From assembly GCF_022524485.1 (NCBI RefSeq), contig NZ_JAKXMK010000022.1, forward strand, positions 62,001 to 126,000: a stretch of 64,000 bases of DNA, read 5' to 3'. The first letter of the stretch is position 1, and the number at the start of each line of letters is the position of its first letter. The stretch comes from Pseudonocardia alaniniphila. Its GTDB lineage: Bacteria > Actinomycetota > Actinomycetes > Mycobacteriales > Pseudonocardiaceae. Of this stretch, positions 32,065-40,600 are shown in pieces. Below the pieces are notes generated by a model. It saw only the letters and a list, made by a program, of their open reading frames with translations, did no database searches and had not been told where the DNA came from. Made by a program: the position numbers and the translations under genes.

Positions 32065-33774
32065 TCATCGGGTGATCCAGCGGTATCCGCGCGGGGTGAC
32101 CATCCGTCCGGCGACCATCCGCGTCGCCGACGATCCCACGACCACGGTGGTGAGCATGTCCACCTCGGCAGGGTCGAAGTCCGCCAGCGCAACGGTCCAC
32201 ACCCGCTGCCCCGGCCGGCCCGCCTGCCGCACTGCGCCCACGGGAGTGGTGGGCGGCCGGTGCGCCCGGAACGCATCGAGGGCCACGCCGAGCTGCCAGT
32301 GCCGGTCGCGGCTGCGCGGGTTGTAGAAGCAGGTGACGAGATCCGCCGCCGCAGCAGCGGCCACCCGCTGCTCGATGACCTCCCACGGCGTGTGCAGGTC
32401 CGAGAGCGAGATCAGCACGTGGTCGTGGCCGAGCGGGGCGCCGAGCAGCGACGCGGCGGCGAGCGCGGCGGTCACCCCGGGCACCCCGACCACGTCGATG
32501 TCATCGCCCGCACCCTGTAGCGCGGGGCTCGCCATCGCGTACACCCCGGCGTCGCCGGAGCCGATCAGGGCCACGGCGTGCCCCTTCACGGCGAGGGCGA
32601 CGGCGTCGGCGGCGCGCTGCTCCTCGTCACCGAGACCGCTGGCGCGCACCTCGGTGCCCGGCCGCAGCAGGTGGCGCACCTGGTCGACGTACTGGTCGAG
32701 CCCCACCACGATCGACGCGCGGCGCAACTCCGCCTCCGCCCGCGGCACCCGCAGGTCTGCGGCACCGGGCCCGAGCCCGACGATCGCGAGCCGTCCGCGG
32801 GGGCGGATCCGGGCGGCCGCGACCGTCACGTTGTCGCCCTTGATCTTCTCGACGACCAGCTCGACGGGCGCCCCGGCAGCCAGATCGGCCGCGGCATGCA
32901 GCGCCGCCGCCTCCGCGACACTGGCCGTGCCCACCTCCCTCCGCACGACCTCGCTGGGGTTGGGCACGTCGACCGCGGCCAGCGCGGCGGCCGGGTAGGT
33001 ACGCAGCGGGGCCGGTGCGATTGCGGCAAGGATGCCGGGCTCGGCTGCCTTGAGGTCGACGCTCGCGTAGGCACGGACCGCGCGGGGGTCGAGGCCGTAC
33101 TCGGTCTCCAACCGGCGCAGCGTCGCCGCCACCGCCTCCGCCGCAACGCCGCGGGCGCTCCCGATCCCCACGACGAGCGTAGGAGGCACGAGCCGGGTGA
33201 CCGCCGCAGCGCTCCGGGTGGTCGGCATCCCCTCTTCGGCGAGTGCGACCCGGTCGGTGATCACGATCGTGTGGCGGACCTCGCCGGTCGTGGGTGGGAC
33301 GGCGGGCAGCGGGAAGCCCAGCGGGTTCTCCAGGCGCGCGGCCCCGTCGAGGAGCGCCGTGCCGGCAGCGGCGAGGTCGCCGTCGACGCCCGCGCCGAGT
33401 AGCTGCACCAGCTCGTCGAGGCCCGTGCCGCCCACCGCGTCGGACGCCGTGGTGATCACCGGCTGGGCACCCAGCAGCGCCGCGACCCGGGTGGCGAGCG
33501 CGTTCGCCCCACCCTCGTGGCCACCGGTGAGCGCCACGGCGAAGCGGCGTGCCTCGTCCACGCAGACCACGCCGGGGTCGGTGCGCTTATCGGCCAGCAA
33601 CGGCGCGACCAGCCGCACGGTCGCCCCGGTGGCGAGGAAGAACACCGCCCCGTCCAGCCCGGGCCACAGCGTCGGCAACTCACCGAGCTCGTGCGCGGTG
33701 GCGCCGAGCGGGCCCGCCACCTCGGCGGCGGCCCGGCGGCCTGCCTCGGTGACGGCGAACAGCGCGATCGTCAT
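32065..33774 (-). CDS. cbiG-cobJ: CbiG-CobJ fusion: cobalamin biosynthesis protein with precorrin-3B C17-methyltransferase
   Basis: 569 aa. Residues about 1-310 are CbiG-like (TGATVRLVAPLLADKRTDPGVVCVDEARRFAVALTGGHEGGANALA; GIGSARGVAAEAV). Residues about 325-569 are CobJ (LAIVGLGPGAADL, IGSGDAGVYAMASPALQ, VGVPGVTAALAAASLLGAPLGHD, TCFYNPRSRDR). CobJ contracts the ring and methylates C17; CbiG in the anaerobic route opens the delta-lactone. The fusion occurs in other actinobacteria. ATG 33774 overlaps the cobL stop (ATGA). Confidence 0.85.
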   Translation of the reverse strand: MTIALFAVTEAGRRAAAEVAGPLGATAHELGELPTLWPGLDGAVFFLATGATVRLVAPLLADKRTDPGVVCVDEARRFAVALTGGHEGGANALATRVAALLGAQPVITTASDAVGGTGLDELVQLLGAGVDGDLAAAGTALLDGAARLENPLGFPLPAVPPTTGEVRHTIVITDRVALAEEGMPTTRSAAAVTRLVPPTLVVGIGSARGVAAEAVAATLRRLETEYGLDPRAVRAYASVDLKAAEPGILAAIAPAPLRTYPAAALAAVDVPNPSEVVRREVGTASVAEAAALHAAADLAAGAPVELVVEKIKGDNVTVAAARIRPRGRLAIVGLGPGAADLRVPRAEAELRRASIVVGLDQYVDQVRHLLRPGTEVRASGLGDEEQRAADAVALAVKGHAVALIGSGDAGVYAMASPALQGAGDDIDVVGVPGVTAALAAASLLGAPLGHDHVLISLSDLHTPWEVIEQRVAAAAAADLVTCFYNPRSRDRHWQLGVALDAFRAHRPPTTPVGAVRQAGRPGQRVWTVALADFDPAEVDMLTTVVVGSSATRMVAGRMVTPRGYRWITR

Positions 33775-34964
33775 CGATCCTGAACCTCTCCCCAGACGAG
33801 CGTGATCGGATTGGTGGCCGCGAGCCGCACCGACCCGTCGGGCAGCTCCGCCAGGCGGCTCGCCGCCACCTGCACGCCGCCGAGGGCGTATCCGGCGGCT
33901 GTGAGGGCGGCGCGGGTCGGAGCGACCCGGTCCAGCGCGGCGAGTGCGACCACGATCCGCCGCGGTCCGGCGGCCGCCGCGGCGGCGACGACCGCCGGCC
34001 CTCCGCCGCCCACGAACACGGCGTCCGGGTACGGGAGCCCGGCGAACACGTCGGGCGCCTCGCCCGGTACCACCCTGACCTCGACGCCGTGGGCGCTCGC
34101 GTTGGCCCGCACCCGGTCGACGTCGTCGTCGCGCCGCTCCACCGCGAGTACCGCCGCGCCGAGCCGGGCGCACTCGACCGCGACCGAACCCGACCCGGCA
34201 CCGACGTCCCAGACCAGCGTGCCCGGGCGAGGTGCGAGCCGGGGTAGCGCGACGGCTCGCACCTCGGCCTTCGTCACCATCCCCGCGCGGTGCTCGAACG
34301 CCTCGTCGGGCAACGCCCACCCGCCGGGCGGCGGCGCCGGCTCGCCCCCGGCGTACCAGCCCCGGCACGCCGCCTTCTCATCGGGCCGCACGCACAACAG
34401 CACGCTCAGGGGGTGCCACGAACGGGCGGCAGCCTCTGCGGCCGGCACCGTCGTCACCCGCTCGTCCGGACCGCCGAGATCCTCGGCCACGACGAGGGTG
34501 CGCGGCCACCCGTCGAGCGCGGCACCGATCTCGGCGGGCCCGGCACCCGGCCCGGTGAGCACGGCCGTGGCCCCCCGCGCACGGCAGACGTTCACCGCGG
34601 GACCCAGGGCACGCCCGTGCGCGCTGACCACCGCCACGTCGTCCCACGATCGGCCGGCCCGGGCGACCAGCAGCTGCACGCTCGACAGCGCAGGCAGCAC
34701 GACGGGCTCGTGACCGCGCTCGCGCAGCAGGCGAACGATCCCGAAAAAGCCGGGATCCCCGCTGGCCAGCACCACGGCCCGGCGCCCGGCGAGCTTCTCG
34801 AGCGCGGGTTCGACGGGCCCGAGCACGAGCTGCTCCGCTCCGGCGGGCACCGGCAGCCGCTGCACATGCCGCGCCGCCCCGACCACGACCTCCGCCGCAG
34901 CCAGCGCCGACTCGGCACCCGGAGGCAACGGCCCCCCATCGACCCCGATGACAGTGAGCGTCAC
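33771..34964 (-). CDS. cobL: Precorrin-6Y C5,15-methyltransferase (decarboxylating)
   Basis: 397 aa, both halves present. CbiE-like N-terminal methylase (VVLASGDPGFFGIVRLLRE, VVSAHGRALG) and CbiT-like C-terminal methyltransferase (TKAEVRAVALPRLAPRPGTLVWDVGAGSGSVAVECARL). It methylates C5 and C15 and decarboxylates the C12 acetate. GTG 34964 is the family-consistent start (VTLTVIGVDGG). Coupled to cbiG-cobJ. Confidence 0.9.
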   Translation of the reverse strand: MTLTVIGVDGGPLPPGAESALAAAEVVVGAARHVQRLPVPAGAEQLVLGPVEPALEKLAGRRAVVLASGDPGFFGIVRLLRERGHEPVVLPALSSVQLLVARAGRSWDDVAVVSAHGRALGPAVNVCRARGATAVLTGPGAGPAEIGAALDGWPRTLVVAEDLGGPDERVTTVPAAEAAARSWHPLSVLLCVRPDEKAACRGWYAGGEPAPPPGGWALPDEAFEHRAGMVTKAEVRAVALPRLAPRPGTLVWDVGAGSGSVAVECARLGAAVLAVERRDDDVDRVRANASAHGVEVRVVPGEAPDVFAGLPYPDAVFVGGGGPAVVAAAAAAGPRRIVVALAALDRVAPTRAALTAAGYALGGVQVAASRLAELPDGSVRLAATNPITLVWGEVQDR

Positions 34965-35166
34965 GCCGCCCCCCGCCCGCGAGCCACGCGCCCCAACGCT
35001 CTCCGGAACGAACGGCACTCTCGCCCACCCGGTCCGCCCGGACGGATCGCTCGCCCAGCATGAGGTGCTGCACCCGCGGGCCCCGCCCACCACGCGCGGG
35101 CCCGCCGCATCCCGATCGAACGGGACTCTCGACCAATAGGTTCGTGCGGCGGGGCCGCTGGTCTTC
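34965..35166. repeat. cobM-cobL spacer with two CGAGAGTGCCGTT-type repeats
   Basis: AACGGCACTCTCGCCC at 35011-35026 and AACGGGACTCTCGACC at 35119-35134, related to the two copies within cobN. No gene is visible in this 200-bp spacer. Confidence 0.5.
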
Positions 35167-35991
35167 TCACGGGGCCGGGCGTCCCGCGGCGCGGGCGGCC
35201 CGCAGCTCCCGGCGGGCGGCCGCGTCGGGCTTGCGGAACGTGTGGAAGTGCCCGGGGTGGTAGAGGTGGCTGCGGGTGCCCGCCGACCCGAGCGCGGGGC
35301 CGACCAGGAACAACGTCTGCCTCCACAGCTTGCGCTCCTTGCACACGGCCTCGACCTCGTCCAGCCGGCAACGCAGCGTCAGCTCGTCGGGCCAGCTGGT
35401 GCGGTAGGCGACCACGACGGGGGTGTCGTCCGGGTAGCCGCCTGCGCGCAGCTCGTCGACCATCTGGGCCGTGCGCGCCGCGGACAGGAAGATCGCCATC
35501 GTGGTGCCGTGGCGGGCGAACTCGCGCAGCTTCTCCCGCTCCGGCATCGGCGTCTTGCCGCCTTCGAGCCGCGTGAGCACCACCGACTGGGCCACCTCGG
35601 GGATCGTCAACTCCCGGCCCGCGACGGCGGCGGCGGCCCCGAACGCGGAGACGCCGGGCACGATCTCGACGTCGAGACCGAAGTCCTGCGCCGCGTCGTA
35701 CTGCTCCTGCACGGCTCCCCAGAGCGATGGGTCCCCGGAATGCACGCGGGCGACCTTGAGCCGCTGGTCGGCCGCCCGGCGGTAGATCGCGAGCACGTCC
35801 TCGTGCGCGATCGCGGAGGAGTCGACGAGCTCGGCGTCGGCGCGGGCGTGCTCGGTGACGCATTCCTGCATGACGAGGCTCGCAGCCCAGATCACCACAT
35901 CGGCCTCGGCGATCCGCCGCGCGCCACGCAACGTGATCAGATCCGCGGCCCCCGGCCCGGCCCCGACGAACGACACTCTCCCGCGATCCAC
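35167..35991 (-). CDS. cobM: Precorrin-4 C11-methyltransferase
   Basis: 274 aa. VSFVGAGPGAADLITLRGARRIAEADVVIWAASLV, ARVHSGDPSLWGAVQEQ and VEIVPGVSAFGAAAA are CobM/CbiF signatures. It methylates C11 of precorrin-4 to give precorrin-5. GTG 35991 is used; a second GTG six codons on is close to GGGAG but too near. First gene of the cobM-cobL-cbiG/cobJ group; no riboswitch was found ahead of it. Confidence 0.9.
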   Translation of the reverse strand: MDRGRVSFVGAGPGAADLITLRGARRIAEADVVIWAASLVMQECVTEHARADAELVDSSAIAHEDVLAIYRRAADQRLKVARVHSGDPSLWGAVQEQYDAAQDFGLDVEIVPGVSAFGAAAAVAGRELTIPEVAQSVVLTRLEGGKTPMPEREKLREFARHGTTMAIFLSAARTAQMVDELRAGGYPDDTPVVVAYRTSWPDELTLRCRLDEVEAVCKERKLWRQTLFLVGPALGSAGTRSHLYHPGHFHTFRKPDAAARRELRAARAAGRPAP

Positions 35992-36044
35992 GCCGGACAG
36001 TCTGTGCCGCGGTGCTCGGCCAAGTCCAACCAGCGGCCGCGGCC

Positions 36045-36109
36045 ATGATCGTCGCGACATTCGGCTGCCGGCCCGTCGACGGGCCGAAACCCCGATCTCA
36101 CGGTGATCA
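36045..36109. repeat. 65-bp TGATCA-bounded hairpin element, copy E1
   Basis: On the minus strand it runs from TGATCACCGTGAGATCGGGG to CGCGACGATCAT with a perfect inner palindrome CGGCCCGTCGACGGGCCG. It has the same length and edges as the element at 37974-38038. The TGA stop of tetR is the first three bases of the element. Confidence 0.6.
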
Positions 36110-36643
36110 GTCGGGCAGCAGGGCGCGCAGTGCGGCGTCCACCGCGGCCGTCCGGTAGGAGTCGAGCGGCTCCTCGGCCATCAGGACCACGCAGTCCTGC
36201 AGCCCGCCGAAGGCGATCACGGCGCGGGCCCGGTCAGCGGGGCGGTCGCTGCCCACCAGCGCCCGGTCCAGCTCGACCCGCTTGCGGACGAGGGCGTCGA
36301 GCACATCCAGCCGGGCGAGCGCGCCGAAGTCACGCAGCAAGCCCTGGAACAGCATCTTGTGCCGGTGGCACAGCTCGAGATAGCCGTCGAGCGTGGCCCG
36401 CATCCCCTCCGGGCCAGAGGCCACGGCATCGACGCTGAACGCCTCGAGGTCCACGACCAACGGGCTGAAGAGCTCGGAGATCAGCTTGTCCTTCGACGGG
36501 AAGTGGTAGTAGAGCGCCGCCTTGGTGATGTCGAGCCGCTCGGCGATCTCGCGCAGGCTCGTCTGCTCGAACCCCCGTTGCGCGAACAGCTCGAGCGCGA
36601 CCGCCCGGATCTCTGCACGGGTGTCGGCACTGCGTCGCGGCAC
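36107..36643 (-). CDS. TetR-family regulator
   Basis: 178 aa. Classic N-terminal HTH: LFAQRGFEQTSLREIAERLDITKAALYYHFPSKDKLISELF. The C-terminal ligand domain is not classified. Divergent from a FAD monooxygenase gene across a 49-bp palindrome that overlaps both -10 boxes, so it almost certainly represses both itself and the monooxygenase (inference). Such tetR-monooxygenase pairs usually respond to the aromatic or drug-like substrate. Confidence 0.85.
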   Translation of the reverse strand: MPRRSADTRAEIRAVALELFAQRGFEQTSLREIAERLDITKAALYYHFPSKDKLISELFSPLVVDLEAFSVDAVASGPEGMRATLDGYLELCHRHKMLFQGLLRDFGALARLDVLDALVRKRVELDRALVGSDRPADRARAVIAFGGLQDCVVLMAEEPLDSYRTAAVDAALRALLPD

Positions 36644-36708
36644 GGGAGGTCTCCTCGGCGGATCCGGATACGGCTCCGGAAGCTTAGCCGCTTGCCTGCC
36701 GGACGGTT

Positions 36709-36757
36709 ATCTACTTGCCGCACGGTTAGCCAGTGGCTTACCGTGCGGCAAGTAGAT
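36709..36757. promoter_or_regulatory. 49-bp operator palindrome between tetR and monooxygenase
   Basis: Perfect 18-bp arms (36709-36726 and 36740-36757) around a 13-nt centre that is itself AGCCA-G-TGGCT. The outer arm ends read TAGATA on the minus strand and TAGATT on the plus strand, matching -10 hexamers for both divergent genes. Confidence 0.75.
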
Positions 36758-36778
36758 TCCTCATCTCGGGAGGCCGAC

Positions 36779-38035
36779 ATGACCCGCACCATCCTGATCT
36801 CCGGCGCCAGCATCGCCGGGCCCGCTCTGGCCTACTGGCTGCATCGCCACGGTTTCCGGCCGGTGGTCGTCGAGCGCGCGGCGACGGTGCGCGGCAACGG
36901 CTACCCCATCGACATCCGCGGCACCGCGGTCGACGTGGTCGACCGGATGGGTGTGCTGCCGCAGCTACGGGCGGCGCACGTCGACACGCAGCGCATCACC
37001 TTCGTCGATGCCTCCGGTCGTCGCACCGCCGGCATGAACATCGACGACATGATGAGCACCACCGCAGGCCACGACATCGAGGTGCCGCGCGGCGAGCTCA
37101 CGTCCGTGCTCTACGAACACACGCGCAACGACGTCGAGTACGTGTTCGACGACTCCATCAGCACGATCGAGCAGCGCGACGACGGCGTGCACGTGACGTT
37201 CCGGCGCGGCCGGCCGCGCACGGTCGATCTGGTGGTCGGCGCCGACGGCCTGCACTCGAACGTCCGCCGCCTCGTCTTCGGGCCGGAACGGGAGTTCCGC
37301 CACGACCTCGGCTTCTACTTCGCCGGCTTCTCCATCGACGACGCTCTCGGTCTCAGCCACGAGGTGATGGCGCACAACACGCCGGGACGGCTCGCGGGCT
37401 GGTACGCGGTGGGCGGCCAGGACCGGCCGACCGCGATGCTGGCGTTCGCCGCGCCGGAACTGCACTACGACCACACCGATCTCGACCAGCAACGCGACCT
37501 CGTGGCGCGAGCCTTCGCCGACGGCGGGTGGGAGATCCCGCGGCTGGTCGCGGCGATGCGCACGGCGGACGACTTCTTCTTCGACTCCGTCAGCCAGATC
37601 CGGATGCCCCGCTGGACCGCCGGACGGGCCGCCGTGGTCGGTGACGCCGGCTACGCCCCTGCGCTGCTGTCCGGCCAGGGCACGAGCCTCGCGCTCGTCG
37701 GCGCGTACGTGCTGGCCGGAGAGCTGGCCGCAGCCGGGGGCGACCACGGCGTGGCGTTCCCGGCGTACGAGCGGGAGATGCGTGACTTCGTCGAACGCGG
37801 CCAGAAGATCGCCCGGACCGGTGGGGCCGCCCTGATCCCCCGGACCCGGGCCCGCATCTGGCTGCGCGACCGGATCGTCTCGGTGCTGCCCCGGCTGGGC
37901 CCGGCGAAGGCGCTGGTCACCGGCGGGGCGGAACGGGCGACCCGCAGCATCGAACTGCGCGACTACGCCCGCGATGATCGCCGCGAGAACCGGGGATCCG
38001 CCCCTCCGAGGGCCGAGAACCGGATCTCGCAGTGA
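36779..38035 (+). CDS. FAD-dependent aromatic-type monooxygenase (PHBH/TetX-like)
   Basis: 418 aa. GASIAGPALAYWLHRHGFRPVVVERA is the FAD/NADPH-binding start; VGADGLHSNVRRLVFG is the DG motif; VVGDAGYAPALLSGQGTSLALVGAYVLA is the GD ribityl motif. These enzymes hydroxylate aromatics or inactivate drugs such as tetracycline and rifampicin. ATG 36779 has GGGAGG upstream. The last 20 codons are encoded by repeat element E2, and the stop is the TGA of its terminal TGATCA, so the native tail was probably replaced. Confidence 0.85.
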   Translation: MTRTILISGASIAGPALAYWLHRHGFRPVVVERAATVRGNGYPIDIRGTAVDVVDRMGVLPQLRAAHVDTQRITFVDASGRRTAGMNIDDMMSTTAGHDIEVPRGELTSVLYEHTRNDVEYVFDDSISTIEQRDDGVHVTFRRGRPRTVDLVVGADGLHSNVRRLVFGPEREFRHDLGFYFAGFSIDDALGLSHEVMAHNTPGRLAGWYAVGGQDRPTAMLAFAAPELHYDHTDLDQQRDLVARAFADGGWEIPRLVAAMRTADDFFFDSVSQIRMPRWTAGRAAVVGDAGYAPALLSGQGTSLALVGAYVLAGELAAAGGDHGVAFPAYEREMRDFVERGQKIARTGGAALIPRTRARIWLRDRIVSVLPRLGPAKALVTGGAERATRSIELRDYARDDRRENRGSAPPRAENRISQ

Positions 38036-38038
38036 TCA
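37974..38038. repeat. 65-bp TGATCA-bounded hairpin element, copy E2
   Basis: Minus strand TGATCACTGCGAGATCCGG... to ...CGCGGCGATCAT, same length and edges as E1 with substitutions in the middle. It lies between the convergent monooxygenase and patatin genes, covers the 3' end of the former and directly abuts the stop of the latter, so it may act as a bidirectional terminator. Confidence 0.6.
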
Positions 38039-39085
38039 TCAGGCCGCTGCGCTCCTCCCGACGTCGATCGCGTGGGACAGCGTCGCAGCCGCCGTGGTCA
38101 GCGCGGTATCCAGCACCTGCTCGCGCCGGCGCGGATTCATCAGGTTGCCCCCCATCGCCAGCAGGTCGTCCGCGCCCGGCATCAGCACCGTGACGCGGGT
38201 GCCGGTGGCCCGCAGCGCCTCGACGTCGGCGTCGAGCCAGCGGGTGATCAGACGCCGGACGCCCCGCTCCACACCGACGATCGGGTCGAGGGAGCGGTCG
38301 TAGGAGTGGCTGGCCAGCGGCGCGAGCACGTACACCTCGTCGAGCCGCGGCGCGTCGGGCCGGGCCAGCAGGCCCAGCGACGTCGACGAGGCCACCCCGC
38401 CGTCGACGTACCGGCGCCCGCCGATCGCCTGGGGCGCGAACCAGCCGGGGATCGAACAGGACGCCAGCACCGCCTCGGCCACCGACGACGCCGGCGCACC
38501 GGGCCGTCCGAAGACGACGCGCTCGCCGCTGTCGTAGTCGACGGCGACCACCCACAACGGCGCTCCGGGCACCCAGCCGTCGGAGGTGGTGCCGATCCGG
38601 GACTGCAGGACGTCGACCATCCGGACGAGCGATCCCATCCGTCCCCGGCCGCGCGGCAGCAGACCCGAGGCCGCGATCACCGGATCGATCCGCCACGGCG
38701 GCATCGCGGCGGCGAGGAGCAACCGGGGGGAACCGAGGAAGGGCAGCGGCAGCGGCGGGAGCCCGTCGCCGGACTCACGGTCGATCGTCTCCATCTCCGG
38801 CAGCTCCTCGGGCCGCCGGTCCGCGACGCCGATCGGGTCGATGCCCCGCTGGTGCGCCAGTAGCTCCGGCACGTCGATGCCGGACCGCAGCGCTGCCGCA
38901 AGCACGCTGCCCGCGCTCGTGCCGAGGACGAGATCGACGTCGCCGAGGGGGCGATCCAGAGCCGCCGCCACTGCGGAGAGCGCTCCGACCATCCAGGCCG
39001 ATCCGAGGATGCCGCCGGCGCCTAGCACCAGACCGACCGTCGGAGCTCGTCGTGAAGCGTGCGTTGCACGAAGGCGGTCCGGCAT
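38039..39085 (-). CDS. Patatin-like phospholipase (RssA/YchK type)
   Basis: 348 aa. GLVLGAGGILGSAWMVGAL is the oxyanion glycine loop, VLGTSAGSVLAA the GxSxG nucleophile elbow, and RRYVDGGVASSTSL supplies the catalytic Asp (DGG). No signal peptide or membrane span. It would hydrolyse acyl esters of lipids. ATG 39085 with GAGGAGGTCACC upstream. An imperfect dyad GTTACTGCACGGTAGCAAC at 39109-39127 in front may be an operator. It separates cobM from cobB and has no clear part in B12 synthesis. Confidence 0.8.
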   Translation of the reverse strand: MPDRLRATHASRRAPTVGLVLGAGGILGSAWMVGALSAVAAALDRPLGDVDLVLGTSAGSVLAAALRSGIDVPELLAHQRGIDPIGVADRRPEELPEMETIDRESGDGLPPLPLPFLGSPRLLLAAAMPPWRIDPVIAASGLLPRGRGRMGSLVRMVDVLQSRIGTTSDGWVPGAPLWVVAVDYDSGERVVFGRPGAPASSVAEAVLASCSIPGWFAPQAIGGRRYVDGGVASSTSLGLLARPDAPRLDEVYVLAPLASHSYDRSLDPIVGVERGVRRLITRWLDADVEALRATGTRVTVLMPGADDLLAMGGNLMNPRRREQVLDTALTTAAATLSHAIDVGRSAAA

Positions 39086-39108
39086 GGTGACCTCCTCGCC
39101 GAGGACCC

Positions 39109-39127
39109 GTTACTGCACGGTAGCAAC
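39109..39127. promoter_or_regulatory. Imperfect dyad upstream of the patatin-like gene
   Basis: GTTACTGCACGGTAGCAAC, symmetric at most positions (GTTnCT...AGnAAC), 23 bp upstream of the ATG. Confidence 0.35.
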
Positions 39128-39163
39128 GAGAACGACGAAAAGGGAGCACCGGCGAATCACGTC

Positions 39164-40510
39164 TTACAAGGCCGCTGCACCGACGAAACGGGCAACAGCA
39201 TCCGGATCTCCCGCGGGATGGGTATGAAGGAAGGACGCGTGCACCCCGCCGACCACCCATCCCTCCGGCGTACCGCCGCGCCAGCCCCATGCCGGCGCCG
39301 ACCCCGCGGCGGGCGTCACCGTGCAGTGGTGGAACTCGTGACCGGCCACCCGGGCGCCCGCAGGGAAGAGCGGCGATCCGGTGAGCGCGACGGCGTCGCG
39401 GTACCCGAGCGTGAGCCGCCCGGTCATCGCGGCCCGGGCCGGCAGCACCCCGCACATGGGCGCGTCGTCGAGCGATTCGCAGAGGTAGAGCAGGCCGCCG
39501 CACTCGGCGTGCAGCGGCGCCCCGGACTCCGCGAGCGCCGCGACCGCGGCCCGCAACCCCTCGTTCGCCCCCAACGCGGCGACGTGCTCCTCCGGGAACC
39601 CACCGGGCAGCACGAGCGCCGCCGTGCCGTCGGGCAGGGTCTCGTCCCGCAGCGGATCGACCACGACGACCTCCGCGCCCGCTGCCGTCAGCAGCTCCAC
39701 GTGCTCCGCGTAGCCGAACGTGAACGCAGGCCCGCCGAACACGGCCGTGCGCGGAGCCGAACGCTCCGGCACCTGAACCATCGCGCCGACCGCGTCGGCG
39801 GCCGACCAGACCGGCCCCGGCGGCAGGGGTTCGGCAAGCCGCACCACGGCGTCGAGGTCGACGTGGGCGGCCACGAGCTCGGCCATCGCGGCGACGGCCG
39901 TCACCGCCGCGGCCCCGTGCTCGGCGGCGGTGACGAGCCCGAGGTGCCGCGACGGGACGGCGAGCGCGTCGCGGCGCGGCAACGCCCCGAGCACCGGGAG
40001 CCCGGCCTCCTCGGCGGCAGCGCGCAGCACCGTCTCGTGCCGCTCGCTGCCCACCTGGTTGAGGACGACACCCGCGAGCCGCACCTCCGGGTCGAACGAC
40101 CGGAAGCCGTGCAGGAGCGCCGCCAGGCTGCGCGACTGCCCACGACAGTCGACGACGAGTACGACCGGCGCCCCGAGCAGGCCCGCCACCTGCGCCGTCG
40201 AGCCCTGGCCGTCGGCGAGCCGCCCGTCGAAGAGGCCCATCACCCCTTCCACGACGGCGATCTCGGCACCGGCGGCACCGTGCCGGGCGAGTGGCGCGAT
40301 CCTCTCGGTGCCGACGAGCACGGGGTCGAGGTTGCGGCCGGCGCGGCCGGCGGCGAGCGTGTGGTAGCCGGGGTCGATGTAGTCGGGCCCCACCTTGAAC
40401 GGCGCCACGGCCGTGCCCCGCCCGCGCAGAGCGGCGATGAGGCCCGTGGCGACAGTGGTCTTCCCGCTGCCGGACGACGGGGCCGCGACGACGAGCGCCC
40501 GAGCCGTCAC
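39164..40510 (-). CDS. cobB: Hydrogenobyrinic/cobyrinic acid a,c-diamide synthase
   Basis: 448 aa. The N-terminal ATPase part has APSSGSGKTTVATGL (P-loop) and FKVGPDYIDPGYH; the C-terminal class I glutamine amidotransferase has PLHAECGGLLYLCE with the nucleophile Cys and GHEFHHC. It amidates the a and c side chains using Gln and ATP. GTG 40510 has GGAAG just upstream. The inverted-repeat element at 40524-40587 separates it from the aldo/keto reductase gene. Confidence 0.9.
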   Translation of the reverse strand: MTARALVVAAPSSGSGKTTVATGLIAALRGRGTAVAPFKVGPDYIDPGYHTLAAGRAGRNLDPVLVGTERIAPLARHGAAGAEIAVVEGVMGLFDGRLADGQGSTAQVAGLLGAPVVLVVDCRGQSRSLAALLHGFRSFDPEVRLAGVVLNQVGSERHETVLRAAAEEAGLPVLGALPRRDALAVPSRHLGLVTAAEHGAAAVTAVAAMAELVAAHVDLDAVVRLAEPLPPGPVWSAADAVGAMVQVPERSAPRTAVFGGPAFTFGYAEHVELLTAAGAEVVVVDPLRDETLPDGTAALVLPGGFPEEHVAALGANEGLRAAVAALAESGAPLHAECGGLLYLCESLDDAPMCGVLPARAAMTGRLTLGYRDAVALTGSPLFPAGARVAGHEFHHCTVTPAAGSAPAWGWRGGTPEGWVVGGVHASFLHTHPAGDPDAVARFVGAAAL

Positions 40511-40523
40511 CGACGCTTCCACC

Positions 40524-40587
40524 CGCCACATGGACACATGTCGCGGTTCCGGCCGGTGGTCGAACGGCGTGATGTGTCCATGTGGCG
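40524..40587. repeat. Inverted-repeat element, copy 2 (32-nt spacer)
   Basis: Perfect 16-bp arms CGCCACATGGACACAT (40524-40539) and complement (40572-40587) with a 32-nt spacer containing CCGGCCGG. It shares the ACATGGACRCAT core and exact spacer length with 17701-17762. Located between the aldo/keto reductase stop and the cobB start. Confidence 0.65.
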
Positions 40588-40600
40588 TCGACTCCGGCGG

